Source of the DNA: Acidobacteriota bacterium
GTDB taxonomy: Bacteria; Acidobacteriota; Terriglobia; Acidiferrales; UBA7541
Direction: 5' to 3'
NCBI GenBank assembly: GCA_016179005.1
Contig: JACOSF010000007.1
Coordinates: 1 to 5,731, forward strand
DNA: 5,731 nucleotides
A program made the position numbers and the translations under genes. The notes under the pieces were generated by a model. That model had not been told where the DNA came from and made no database searches. It saw only the letters and a list, made by a program, of their open reading frames with translations. Positions 1-4,987 of the stretch are shown one piece after another. How positions within the stretch are numbered: the first letter of the stretch is position 1; each line of letters starts with the position of its first letter.

Positions 1-1
1 G

Positions 2-724
2 CAGGAAATCTTCTCGCCTCGCGGCATTGTCGAGCGCAACGACCCCAAGGTTCGCCTCCTCGAGGGCCTCGACCAGAAGGTATCTCTGCTGGCCGGCGAG
101 GTTCCGCCGGAGGTCATCGCTCACGAGAATGGCGTCCGCTTTCACTTCGATCTCTTCAAAGGACAAAAAACCGGCGGCTTTCTCGACCAGCGGGAAAACC
201 GCCGCGCGGCCGCCCACTATGCTTCCGGCGATGTGCTGGATTGCTTCACCTACAACGGAGGATTCGCCCTGACCATCGCCGCCCACTGCCAGCAAGTGGA
301 AGCCATCGATCTTTCCCCTGCCGCGGTCGAAGCCGGCCGCCGCAATCAGGAACTCAACCAGATTGCCAACGTCTCCTTTCGCGAAGCCAATGCCTTCGAC
401 ATTCTCAAGAACTACGACGAGCAGGGACGCCGCTTCGACATGATTCTCCTCGATCCTCCCGCCTTCGCCAAAAACCGCGCCAGCGTCCCCGCTGCACGTC
501 GCGGCTATAAGGAAATCAATCTCCGCAGCTTGAAGCTTCTCCGCCCGGGCGGCTACCTGGTCACCTGCTCCTGCTCTCACCACATCCCCGAACACCTCTT
601 CCTCGAAATCCTGGCCGAAGCCGCCAATGACGCGCGCAGGCAAACCGTCGTTGTTGACCGCCGCACCCAAGCGCGTGATCACCCAATTTTGCTCACCGTT
701 CCAGAAACTCACTACCTCAAGTAA
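2..724 (+). CDS. rlmI: RlmI-type class I SAM-dependent 23S rRNA (cytosine-C5) methyltransferase, 5' end missing
   Basis: The gene enters from the left edge; 240 codons remain, ending in TAA. The family methylates a cytosine of 23S rRNA at C5 using S-adenosylmethionine, in the cytoplasm. Visible landmarks, numbered in the fragment: the family signature FKGQKTGGFLDQRENR (52-67), SAM-binding motif I VLDCFTYNGGFAL (78-90), the acidic AIDLS strand end (101-105), motif IV DPPAFAKNR (151-159), ARRGYKEIN (165-173) and motif VI TCSCS (188-192) with the likely catalytic Cys191. The order and spacing match E. coli RlmI as I recall it. The N-terminal PUA domain would lie outside the window. The protein stops right after ETHYLK, about seven to nine residues before the end I expect from relatives, so the last strand may be shortened. 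It could be the close paralogue that methylates another position; the family call is firm, the exact target base is inferred. Confidence 0.9.
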   Translation, partial: QEIFSPRGIVERNDPKVRLLEGLDQKVSLLAGEVPPEVIAHENGVRFHFDLFKGQKTGGFLDQRENRRAAAHYASGDVLDCFTYNGGFALTIAAHCQQVEAIDLSPAAVEAGRRNQELNQIANVSFREANAFDILKNYDEQGRRFDMILLDPPAFAKNRASVPAARRGYKEINLRSLKLLRPGGYLVTCSCSHHIPEHLFLEILAEAANDARRQTVVVDRRTQARDHPILLTVPETHYLK

Positions 725-740
725 CACGCAAGGTGGCCGG

Positions 741-762
741 GGCCGGAGCTTGCCCTCCGGCC
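741..762. other. Perfect 8-bp GC-rich hairpin after rlmI, without a T-tract
   Basis: GGCCGGAG (741-748) pairs exactly with CTCCGGCC (755-762) around a 6-nt loop, starting 17 nt after the rlmI stop codon. No run of T follows on either strand, so it does not look like a normal intrinsic terminator. It could protect the mRNA 3' end or be a copy of a dispersed palindrome; one copy in this window cannot tell. The rest of 763-847 shows nothing I can identify. Confidence 0.4.
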
Positions 763-847
763 TCGTGACCCCCAGCTTCGGGTTCTGAACGGGGTTCGAT
801 TTGCAGCCACCACGAAGCGCCTGCCGCCAGTCCAACGCCTGCTCGAT

Positions 848-876
848 TTGACGGCCGCGCTCCGGCTCTTTACACT
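848..876 (+). promoter_or_regulatory. Sigma70-type promoter for the htpX remnant
   Basis: TTGACG (-35, 848-853) and TACACT (-10, 871-876) are separated by exactly 17 nt. Transcription would start near 883, giving a leader of about 20 nt before the ATG at 904. An AGGAGA Shine-Dalgarno sequence at 895-900 lies close to that ATG, and a weaker GAGG lies at 885-888. The match to the housekeeping consensus is good, so the broken gene downstream is probably still transcribed. Confidence 0.65.
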
Positions 877-903
877 GGATCTTCGAGGTAAATCAGGAGA
901 CCG

Positions 904-1185
904 ATGAATACCTTTAAAACTGCACTGCTGCTCACTGCGCTCACTTTGCTCCTGCTGTTTGGCGGGCAGCTAATCGGTGGCCAGCGGGGCATGACCTTCG
1001 CCTTGGCCATTGCCGTCGTGATGAACGGCATCGCTTACTTCTTTTCGGACAAGATTGCCCTTTCCATGAGCGGCGCAAAGCCCGTTTCCCGCGAGGAAGC
1101 TCCGCGTCTCTACCAGATCATGGATCGCCTCTGCGGACTGGCCACGCCCACGAGCTTTCGCACGTGCGCAACTACGACATCCTGA
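904..1185 (+). CDS. N-terminal reading-frame segment of the broken htpX
   Basis: This open frame of 93 codons starts at the ATG with AGGAGA just upstream. Residues 1 to about 79 are HtpX N-terminal sequence with two hydrophobic segments. After the deletion junction the frame reads TPTSFRTCATTTS, which is out-of-frame sequence of the protease site, and then stops. If translated, it would be a membrane-anchored stub with no zinc site. It is listed only so that the open frame is recorded; it is part of the pseudogene entry. Confidence 0.4.
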   Translation: MNTFKTALLLTALTLLLLFGGQLIGGQRGMTFALAIAVVMNGIAYFFSDKIALSMSGAKPVSREEAPRLYQIMDRLCGLATPTSFRTCATTTS

Positions 1186-1613
1186 CCGCTTCCGTGGCCG
1201 CCACGATTGCCGGCGCCATCACGCACCTCGCCTTCATGGGCCGTTTCGCCATGATCTTCGGCGGCGGCAGCCGCGATGACGACCGCGGTGGTGGCGGTCT
1301 AAGCGCCCTGCTGATGCTTTTCTTGGCGCCGCTGGCGGCAACGTTCGTCCAGCTCGCGATTTCCCGCCAGCGCGAATTTGCCGCCGACGCTTCCGCCGCG
1401 CAGATTGTCGGCCACCCCTTCGGCCTGATCCGCGCGCTCGAAAAACTCGGCGCCTATAACAAGCGCATCCCCATGGAAACGGATCCGTCCACTTCATCGC
1501 TCTACATCGTCGCGCCACTCAGCGCCGGATCAATCTTTGCGAGCGCTTTCAGCACTCACCCGCCGCTTGAAAAGCGCATTGCTGCGCTGCAAAACATGGT
1601 CGTGACGCGCTAA
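1164..1613 (+). CDS. C-terminal reading-frame segment of the broken htpX
   Basis: This open frame holds the protease half of HtpX. The first usable start is GTG 1164, but the family sequence extends upstream in this frame through HELSH (1149-1163) to about 1143, so starting at the GTG would remove the zinc-binding histidines. I see no good Shine-Dalgarno sequence before the GTG. It contains two hydrophobic segments with a glycine- and aspartate-rich linker (GGGSRDDDRGGGG) between them, then REFAADASA and the conserved THPPLEKR end. A functional protein from this segment alone is unlikely; it belongs to the pseudogene. Confidence 0.45.
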   Translation: MRNYDILTASVAATIAGAITHLAFMGRFAMIFGGGSRDDDRGGGGLSALLMLFLAPLAATFVQLAISRQREFAADASAAQIVGHPFGLIRALEKLGAYNKRIPMETDPSTSSLYIVAPLSAGSIFASAFSTHPPLEKRIAALQNMVVTR

Positions 1614-1685
1614 GCCTTCGAAAAAGAGACAGCAAAGCAAAAAGGCCCAGCCTTCGAAAAAGAGACAGCAAAGCAAAAAGGCCCC
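1614..1685. repeat. 36-bp direct tandem duplication
   Basis: Copy 1 (1614-1649) and copy 2 (1650-1685) are adjacent and match at 35 of 36 positions, differing only in the last base (A against C). The unit begins GCCTTCGAAAAAGAGAC and ends with AGCAAAAAGGCCC. Copy 1 begins directly after the htpX TAA. The end of copy 2 is the A-tract and left arm of the terminator at 1680-1713, so copy 1 is a duplicated piece of the terminator's left flank without a right arm. The near-identity suggests a recent slippage event or an assembly artefact. Confidence 0.9.
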
Positions 1686-1713
1686 GGAGGCCGCTATCCG
1701 GGGCCATTCTTTT
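1680..1713. terminator. Bidirectional intrinsic terminator between convergent genes
   Basis: GGCCCCGGA (1680-1688) pairs perfectly with TCCGGGGCC (1697-1705) around an 8-nt loop. ATTCTTTT follows on the + strand, and the AAAAAG before the left arm supplies a T-tract for the - strand. It sits between the htpX remnant (+) and the M24 gene (-) and can end both transcripts. Confidence 0.85.
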
Positions 1714-1732
1714 GTGTGCTGCGCGTTTATTG

Positions 1733-3082
1733 CTAAAGTTTCAGCCAGCAAAAGTCCCGCGTCAGCGGCGTCTTGTTCATGATCACGCCGCGCTCCCGCT
1801 GCACGTGCACGCAGTTCGAGTGGTTGTACCCGTAGCCGCCTTCCAGGTTGTAGAGCCCCGGCTCATTGGAGAAGGTCATGTTCTCGACGAGGGTCGTGTC
1901 GTCCCCCAGCGAAAGATACGGCGCCTGGTGGCCTTCCATGCCCTGTCCGTGCGCCGGCCGGTGGTAGACATATTTCTCCATTCCCGCCTTTTGCGCGATG
2001 GCCAGGGTGGCCGCGCCGATCTCCCCGCACTTGGCTCCCGCTTTGCAAAGCTCTGCCTGTTTCAGCGTCATTTCCGTATGCACATCCCACATTTTTTTCT
2101 GTAAGTCGTTCATCGGAGCAATGTGCATTGCGCGGTAGCCCTCCCCGCCGTACCCGCCAATCTTGATCACCGACGAAATTTGCACAGCCTGGCCCGGGGC
2201 CAGCCGCGCATAGAAGAACTGGTTGGGGTGCGGATAGGCGGTCGCCACGCCCGCGCGGCAGGAAAAGTCCAGACTGATGCCCACTGCATGGTGCGCCTCT
2301 CCGTTCACCTCGCGACCCATGGCCGCCATCAGCGTCCGCGTGCCGAATTCTTCCGTGGCCTGGCGCACGTCGAAGTCGGTCACCTTGGTTCCGTTCTTCA
2401 AGATGAACCCGCGGGCAAACGTCAGCATCGCGTCGTGCAGGTCCATCGCTTCTTGCATCAGCTCGAGTTCTTCCCGCGTCTTCACCTCTCGCATGAAAAG
2501 CAGTTCTTTTGCGATGTCATTCAGGCTGGCTTCGGGCAGTGTTTCGCGAAAACGTTTCTCAAGCGACGGTGTCGGTTCACGGTCAATGCCCAGCTTCGCG
2601 TTGCCGAAGCCGCGCTTGGCAAGCCCCTTCAGCATCCACTTGAAAAGATCTTCCTGCGCTCCCGCTTTCCACGTCACTTTGTTGTATTCGCCGGAATGCG
2701 GATAGTCGAAATACCACTCGAACTCCTTCATCCACCACGACGCCGCCATGTCCCGGTCGAGTCCCGGGATGAAAGCGATTGGCTCTCCCGTCGCCGGCAC
2801 GAATAGAAAATTCGGACGTTCCGTCTCCGTCAGAAAACTGCCCGTCAGATAGTTGCGGTTCAACTGGTCCGCGACGATGGCACCGCCCAGTCCCATCGCA
2901 CCCAGCCGCGCCTGGAACCGCTTCACGGTGGCCCGATACCACTCCACTGGCAGCCGAAACGGCGGCTTGAGTGAAGCCACGTGTCCCGCCTTGATTTCGG
3001 CGCTCATCTCGCTTGCACCCATCACCGCGGCTGCACCCGCAGCCATGCCAAGCGAGTTGAAGAACCGGCGACGTGTAATCAT
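1733..3082 (-). CDS. Tat-exported M24-family (Xaa-Pro peptidase-like) protein with degenerate metal site
   Basis: The protein has 449 aa. The ATG at 3082 is preceded by GGAGG (3091-3095) with 8-nt spacing. The N-terminus TRRRFF (residues 3-8) followed by an Ala-rich hydrophobic stretch is a twin-arginine signal, so the folded protein should leave the cytoplasm. Residues about 45-190 fit the creatinase/prolidase N-terminal domain, and about 200-445 the pita-bread M24 domain. Aligning with the family's five metal ligands (Asp, Asp, His, Glu, Glu): GQAVQISS gives Ser303 for the first Asp, GEGYR gives Glu314 for the second, His378 (PAHGQG) and Glu407 (NEPGLY) are kept, and the last Glu becomes Ser422 (NHSNCV). 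A normal two-metal aminopeptidase is therefore doubtful. The fold also includes metal-independent enzymes such as creatinase, so another hydrolase or a binding role is possible. The gene stands alone between a promoter-bearing gap and a terminator. Fold is confident, activity is not. Confidence 0.85.
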   Translation of the reverse strand: MITRRRFFNSLGMAAGAAAVMGASEMSAEIKAGHVASLKPPFRLPVEWYRATVKRFQARLGAMGLGGAIVADQLNRNYLTGSFLTETERPNFLFVPATGEPIAFIPGLDRDMAASWWMKEFEWYFDYPHSGEYNKVTWKAGAQEDLFKWMLKGLAKRGFGNAKLGIDREPTPSLEKRFRETLPEASLNDIAKELLFMREVKTREELELMQEAMDLHDAMLTFARGFILKNGTKVTDFDVRQATEEFGTRTLMAAMGREVNGEAHHAVGISLDFSCRAGVATAYPHPNQFFYARLAPGQAVQISSVIKIGGYGGEGYRAMHIAPMNDLQKKMWDVHTEMTLKQAELCKAGAKCGEIGAATLAIAQKAGMEKYVYHRPAHGQGMEGHQAPYLSLGDDTTLVENMTFSNEPGLYNLEGGYGYNHSNCVHVQRERGVIMNKTPLTRDFCWLKL

Positions 3083-3132
3083 TGGCTTTCCCTCCGCATC
3101 CGAAGTGGGCGGTTTGCCCGCAATTCGCAGAA

Positions 3133-3159
3133 ACTATAGACATCGCGTAAAAAGTGCAA
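3133..3159 (-). promoter_or_regulatory. Candidate promoter for the M24 gene
   Basis: On the - strand, TTGCAC (-35, 3154-3159) is followed after 15 nt by TATAGT (-10, 3133-3138). The spacing is short, but both boxes are close to consensus. The leader to the ATG at 3082 would be about 45 nt. In the rest of the divergent gap (3160-3310) I found no convincing + strand promoter for the gene at 3311. Confidence 0.45.
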
Positions 3160-3310
3160 GGCCTAGTACAACCGTTCGGTACCCGCTCTTGTTTCGAATA
3201 GCTCCTAACCTCTGTGCCTCGTGCGGGATAGCGCCGCATCGTTCTTCCAGCTTTTTGGCGTGTGACGTGCTTTCTTCTTGGTCGCAAGGGCATTTCGAAA
3301 GGGAAAAAAC

Positions 3311-4156
3311 ATGAGTGAAGATCGCGAACCAGTTGTCATCGAATCCAATGCTACGCCGCGCTGGATTGGCGTCGCGGTGGTTATTTTGGCCATCGTGTCC
3401 GTCGTGGCACTCGGCACAGGCTACAGCGCGTCGAACCGCGCCAGCAACATCGAGCGGGGGCTATCGGCACAGTTGCAGTCCGAAGTGAAGACCCTGCACG
3501 ACTCCGTGGACGTGCTCAGCAGGCGGCTGAAACAGGCCGAAGAAACTAATGCTCAAGCACAGGGAGAACTCAGCGTCGTCACCGACCGCTTGAAGCTTAC
3601 CCAGGGCGAATTGGCCCGCGCCCGCAAGCAGGGCAAACAGTTCCAGGAACAGTACACGAAAAACCTCGAAGAGATGGAATCCTCCGTCCGCACCGAGCTG
3701 GCGGCCAAGGCCAGCGTCGATGAAGTGAAAAACCTCAGCGGCGATGTTTCTGGCGTGCGCACGGACCTCGAAGCCACCAAACAGAATCTTCAGATGGCCA
3801 AGGGCGAACTGGGCACCCTGATCGCTCGCAACCACGAGGAGATTGAACAGCTCCGCCGCCTCGGCCAGCGCGACTACTTCGAATTCACTCTCAACGGCAA
3901 AGGCATCCGCGAAAAGCTGGGCAGCATTGTGGTCGAGCTCCGCGGCACCAACACGAAGAGGCACCAGTTCACCCTCGCTCTCTTCGCGGACGACCTCCGC
4001 TTGGAGAAGAAGAATCGCTCAGTGAACGAACCGATCTACTTCTACACCCGCGGCACGCGCGCTCCTTTCGAGCTGGTCGTCAATGAAGTGGGCAAGAACA
4101 AGGTCGTCGGTTACTTGAGTGTCCCGAAGGCCTCCGCACCCGCCTCCGGCAAATAA
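3311..4156 (+). CDS. Single-pass membrane protein with long coiled coil and C-terminal beta-type domain, function unknown
   Basis: The protein has 281 aa. I chose ATG 3311 because AGGG (3300-3303) lies 7 nt upstream; a TTG at 3278 would add 11 residues without such a site. Residues 1-17 are polar and probably cytoplasmic. Residues 18-38 (WIGVAVVILAIVSVVALGTG) form one transmembrane helix. About 45-185 are rich in Glu, Gln, Lys, Leu and Ala with heptad-like spacing, consistent with an extended coiled coil outside the membrane. Residues 188-273 change character: alternating hydrophobic strands (YFEFTL, SIVVELRG, HQFTLALFADD, IYFYTRG, FELVVNEV, VVGYLSVPK), suggesting a compact beta domain at the tip. 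The tail is short and Ala/Ser/Pro rich. I do not recognise a named family. The layout resembles envelope-spanning or scaffold proteins, but that is inference. It is monocistronic, closed by the terminator at 4189. Confidence 0.85.
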   Translation: MSEDREPVVIESNATPRWIGVAVVILAIVSVVALGTGYSASNRASNIERGLSAQLQSEVKTLHDSVDVLSRRLKQAEETNAQAQGELSVVTDRLKLTQGELARARKQGKQFQEQYTKNLEEMESSVRTELAAKASVDEVKNLSGDVSGVRTDLEATKQNLQMAKGELGTLIARNHEEIEQLRRLGQRDYFEFTLNGKGIREKLGSIVVELRGTNTKRHQFTLALFADDLRLEKKNRSVNEPIYFYTRGTRAPFELVVNEVGKNKVVGYLSVPKASAPASGK

Positions 4157-4188
4157 TCTCTTCCCGCCGGAGTTGGACACCAAACACA

Positions 4189-4218
4189 GGGGGATCCCCC
4201 CACGGGGGTCCCCCTTTT
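4189..4218 (+). terminator. Intrinsic terminator after the coiled-coil gene
   Basis: GGGGGATCCCC (4189-4199) pairs with GGGGTCCCCC-type sequence (4204-4214) over 11 positions, including one T-G wobble, around a 4-nt loop. TTTT follows at 4215-4218. It begins 32 nt after the stop codon and separates this gene from the small exported protein downstream. Confidence 0.8.
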
Positions 4219-4276
4219 CGTTTGGATTTCGTGCATCCCGCACTCCTGCAAGAGAATCTATAGAGGAGGACAATCT

Positions 4277-4312
4277 GGACAGGAAATTGGGATTATGCCC
4301 AAGTCCTTGTCC
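4277..4312 (+). other. Imperfect hairpin in the leader of the small exported protein gene
   Basis: GGACA (4277-4281) pairs with TGTCC (4308-4312), GGA (4282-4284) with TCC (4304-4306), and TTGGG (4287-4291) with CCCAA (4298-4302), leaving a 6-nt loop, one bulged T and a small internal loop. It lies 48 nt before the ATG at 4361. A strong Shine-Dalgarno-like GAGGAGGA (4263-4270) lies just before it with no usual start codon at proper distance. This could be a structured regulatory leader, but it matches no riboswitch class I know. No clear promoter is visible in 4219-4276. Confidence 0.35.
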
Positions 4313-4360
4313 TGCCCTGCTCAGGGGCATTTCAAACACTGCGAAGAGGGGGAAGGTGTT

Positions 4361-4642
4361 ATGACGAAGCGTTTGTTGATTGGTTCTCTGGCCCTGGTTC
4401 TGGTAGCGGGAATCAGCTTTGCTTCACCAAAGGACGGTTCCTGGACAGGCTGGGTCACCGACACGATGCTTTACAATCCCGCCGACAAAAAAGTCTACAC
4501 GCTGGATCCACAAGAAAAGCTCGCCGAGCACGCCGGCCATTTCGTGAAAGTGACGGGCTCGGTGGACGGCGACACCATCAAGGTCAAGGCCATCGAAATG
4601 GCTCCGGAGCCCCAAGCCGAAGCCGCCAAGCCGAAAAGCTGA
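4361..4642 (+). CDS. Small exported protein with signal peptide, function unknown
   Basis: The protein has 93 aa. ATG 4361 is preceded by a purine-rich AGAGGGGGAAGG stretch (4345-4356) and directly followed by a clean Sec signal peptide: MTKRLL, then a hydrophobic core, with likely cleavage after SFA (residue 21 or so). The mature part is about 70 residues: SWTGWVTDT, ADKKVYTLD, then HAGHFVKVTGSVDGDTIKVKAIE, a pattern of short beta strands, and a charged Ala/Pro/Lys tail. I recall related small secreted proteins, common in Acidobacteriota, that carry a Cys-rich stretch between the WVTD and KKVY parts. Here WVTDTM runs straight into LYNPADKKVY and the mature protein has no cysteine. The fold may be a small beta-barrel similar to OB folds; this is inference. 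It stands alone, with a terminator 32 nt after its stop. Confidence 0.85.
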   Translation: MTKRLLIGSLALVLVAGISFASPKDGSWTGWVTDTMLYNPADKKVYTLDPQEKLAEHAGHFVKVTGSVDGDTIKVKAIEMAPEPQAEAAKPKS

Positions 4643-4674
4643 CCACCTTTTGCCACACCGGAACACACTTCAAC

Positions 4675-4705
4675 GGGCAGGGCCTCGCGCCCTGCCCATC
4701 TTTTT
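4675..4705 (+). terminator. Intrinsic terminator after the small exported protein gene
   Basis: GGGCAGGGC (4675-4683) pairs perfectly with GCCCTGCCC (4689-4697) around a 5-nt loop, followed by ATCTTTTT (4698-4705). The T-tract touches the stop codon of the convergent small basic gene. On the - strand no T-run follows the stem, so it is mainly a + strand terminator, though the hairpin also sits at the 3' end of the - strand transcript. Confidence 0.85.
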
Positions 4706-4878
4706 CAGGCCGCGGTTGCCGCCTGCCCGCGCCGCTTGCGGCGCAGGAATTCCTTGGCCAGCATCGGCAGTTTCTCGTGGGGCAATTTGCCCTGTTCGTA
4801 GAGCTTCACCTTCGCTTTGGCTGACTTGCGCCGCCGGTGGTGTCGCTTCCATGCCACAAACCGCTTGTCGTTTGCCAT
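4705..4878 (-). CDS. 57-aa highly basic small protein, function unknown
   Basis: The ATG at 4878 (MANDKRFVAWKRHH) has GGAGG at 4886-4890 with 7-nt spacing and a well-formed promoter upstream, so this is a real gene rather than a chance open frame. The longer version beginning with TTG at 4938 would start inside the promoter and is rejected. About a third of the residues are Lys, Arg or His, clustered at the N-terminus (KRHHRRRKSAKAKVK) and near the C-terminus (EFLRRKRR). The middle, LYEQGKLPHEKLPMLAKEFL, looks helical with a Lys-Leu-Pro repeat (KLPHEKLP). There are no cysteines, no signal peptide and no membrane segment. Such composition suits binding to RNA or DNA, possibly the ribosome, but I do not recognise the family. 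It lies between a convergent terminator and the divergent nagA. Confidence 0.75.
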   Translation of the reverse strand: MANDKRFVAWKRHHRRRKSAKAKVKLYEQGKLPHEKLPMLAKEFLRRKRRGQAATAA

Positions 4879-4909
4879 CCAGAATCCTCCGATTGGATTG
4901 AGACTTGGA

Positions 4910-4938
4910 ATTCTATCGTTCTTCTGCCCTGCCTGCAA
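4910..4938 (-). promoter_or_regulatory. Sigma70-type promoter for the small basic protein
   Basis: On the - strand, TTGCAG (-35, 4933-4938) and TAGAAT (-10, 4910-4915) are separated by exactly 17 nt. Transcription would begin near 4903, about 25 nt before the ATG at 4878, leaving room for the GGAGG at 4886-4890. This fixes the short start for the gene. In the same gap I see no comparably good promoter pointing toward nagA. Confidence 0.6.
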
Positions 4939-4987
4939 AGCCGGGTTATGACTTTCTTCCGTCCTTCAAGTACCATTTATCGCGCCC

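Larger units (their letters stand above)
904..1613 (+). pseudogene. htpX: HtpX-like M48 membrane zinc protease, broken by an internal deletion with frameshift
   Basis: HtpX is an inner-membrane metalloprotease that degrades misfolded membrane proteins. The first part (frame of 904) encodes a typical HtpX start: MNTFKTALLL, two membrane segments (about residues 5-25 and 32-48), then FSDKIALSMSGAKPVSREEAPRLYQIMDRLCGLA. The second part lies in another frame and carries the zinc site HELSH (codons 1149-1163, followed by VRNYDIL), two membrane segments, REFAAD with the third ligand Glu (codon 1374-1376), and the C-terminal THPPLEKRIAAL. Between them, near 1135-1148, about 50 residues are absent compared with the roughly 290-aa family, including the region with the conserved NAFATG-type motif. 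The loss is not a multiple of three, so neither frame gives a whole enzyme. The promoter and ribosome binding site are intact. I infer a recent inactivation or an assembly error, because both halves are otherwise well preserved. Confidence 0.8.

Noticed and set aside
1135..1190. Programmed ribosomal frameshift joining the two htpX halves
   Set aside because: No slippery run or downstream stem is evident, and frameshifting would not restore the roughly 50 missing residues.
1614..1685. The two 36-bp copies as a minimal CRISPR array
   Set aside because: The copies are directly adjacent with no spacer, and no cas gene is present; it is a tandem duplication.
1530..1751. Short - strand open frame with a repeated AFLLCCLFFEG peptide
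   Set aside because: The repeated peptide is only the 36-bp tandem duplication read in reverse, across a terminator; not a credible gene.
2123..2806. Open frame of 227 codons on the + strand opposite the M24 gene
   Set aside because: Rich in His and Arg with no recognisable domain; it mirrors the well-supported M24 gene.
3170..3181. ACCGTTCGGT near-palindrome in the divergent gap as an operator
   Set aside because: Only 4-bp arms around TT and a single copy; too short to support a regulator site.
2583..3293. Open frame of 236 codons on the - strand overlapping the M24 start
   Set aside because: Out-of-frame reading of the M24 gene and its upstream region; no family features and no ribosome binding site supporting it.
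3461..3964. Open frame of 167 codons on the - strand inside the coiled-coil gene
   Set aside because: Antisense of a heptad-rich coding region, which naturally gives Leu- and Phe-rich open frames; no independent signals.
4119..4364. 81-codon + strand frame from the end of the coiled-coil gene through the terminator
   Set aside because: Its 5' part lies inside another gene and across a strong terminator, and it has Pro/Arg-rich chance composition; only its last part is kept as a possible leader frame in the findings.
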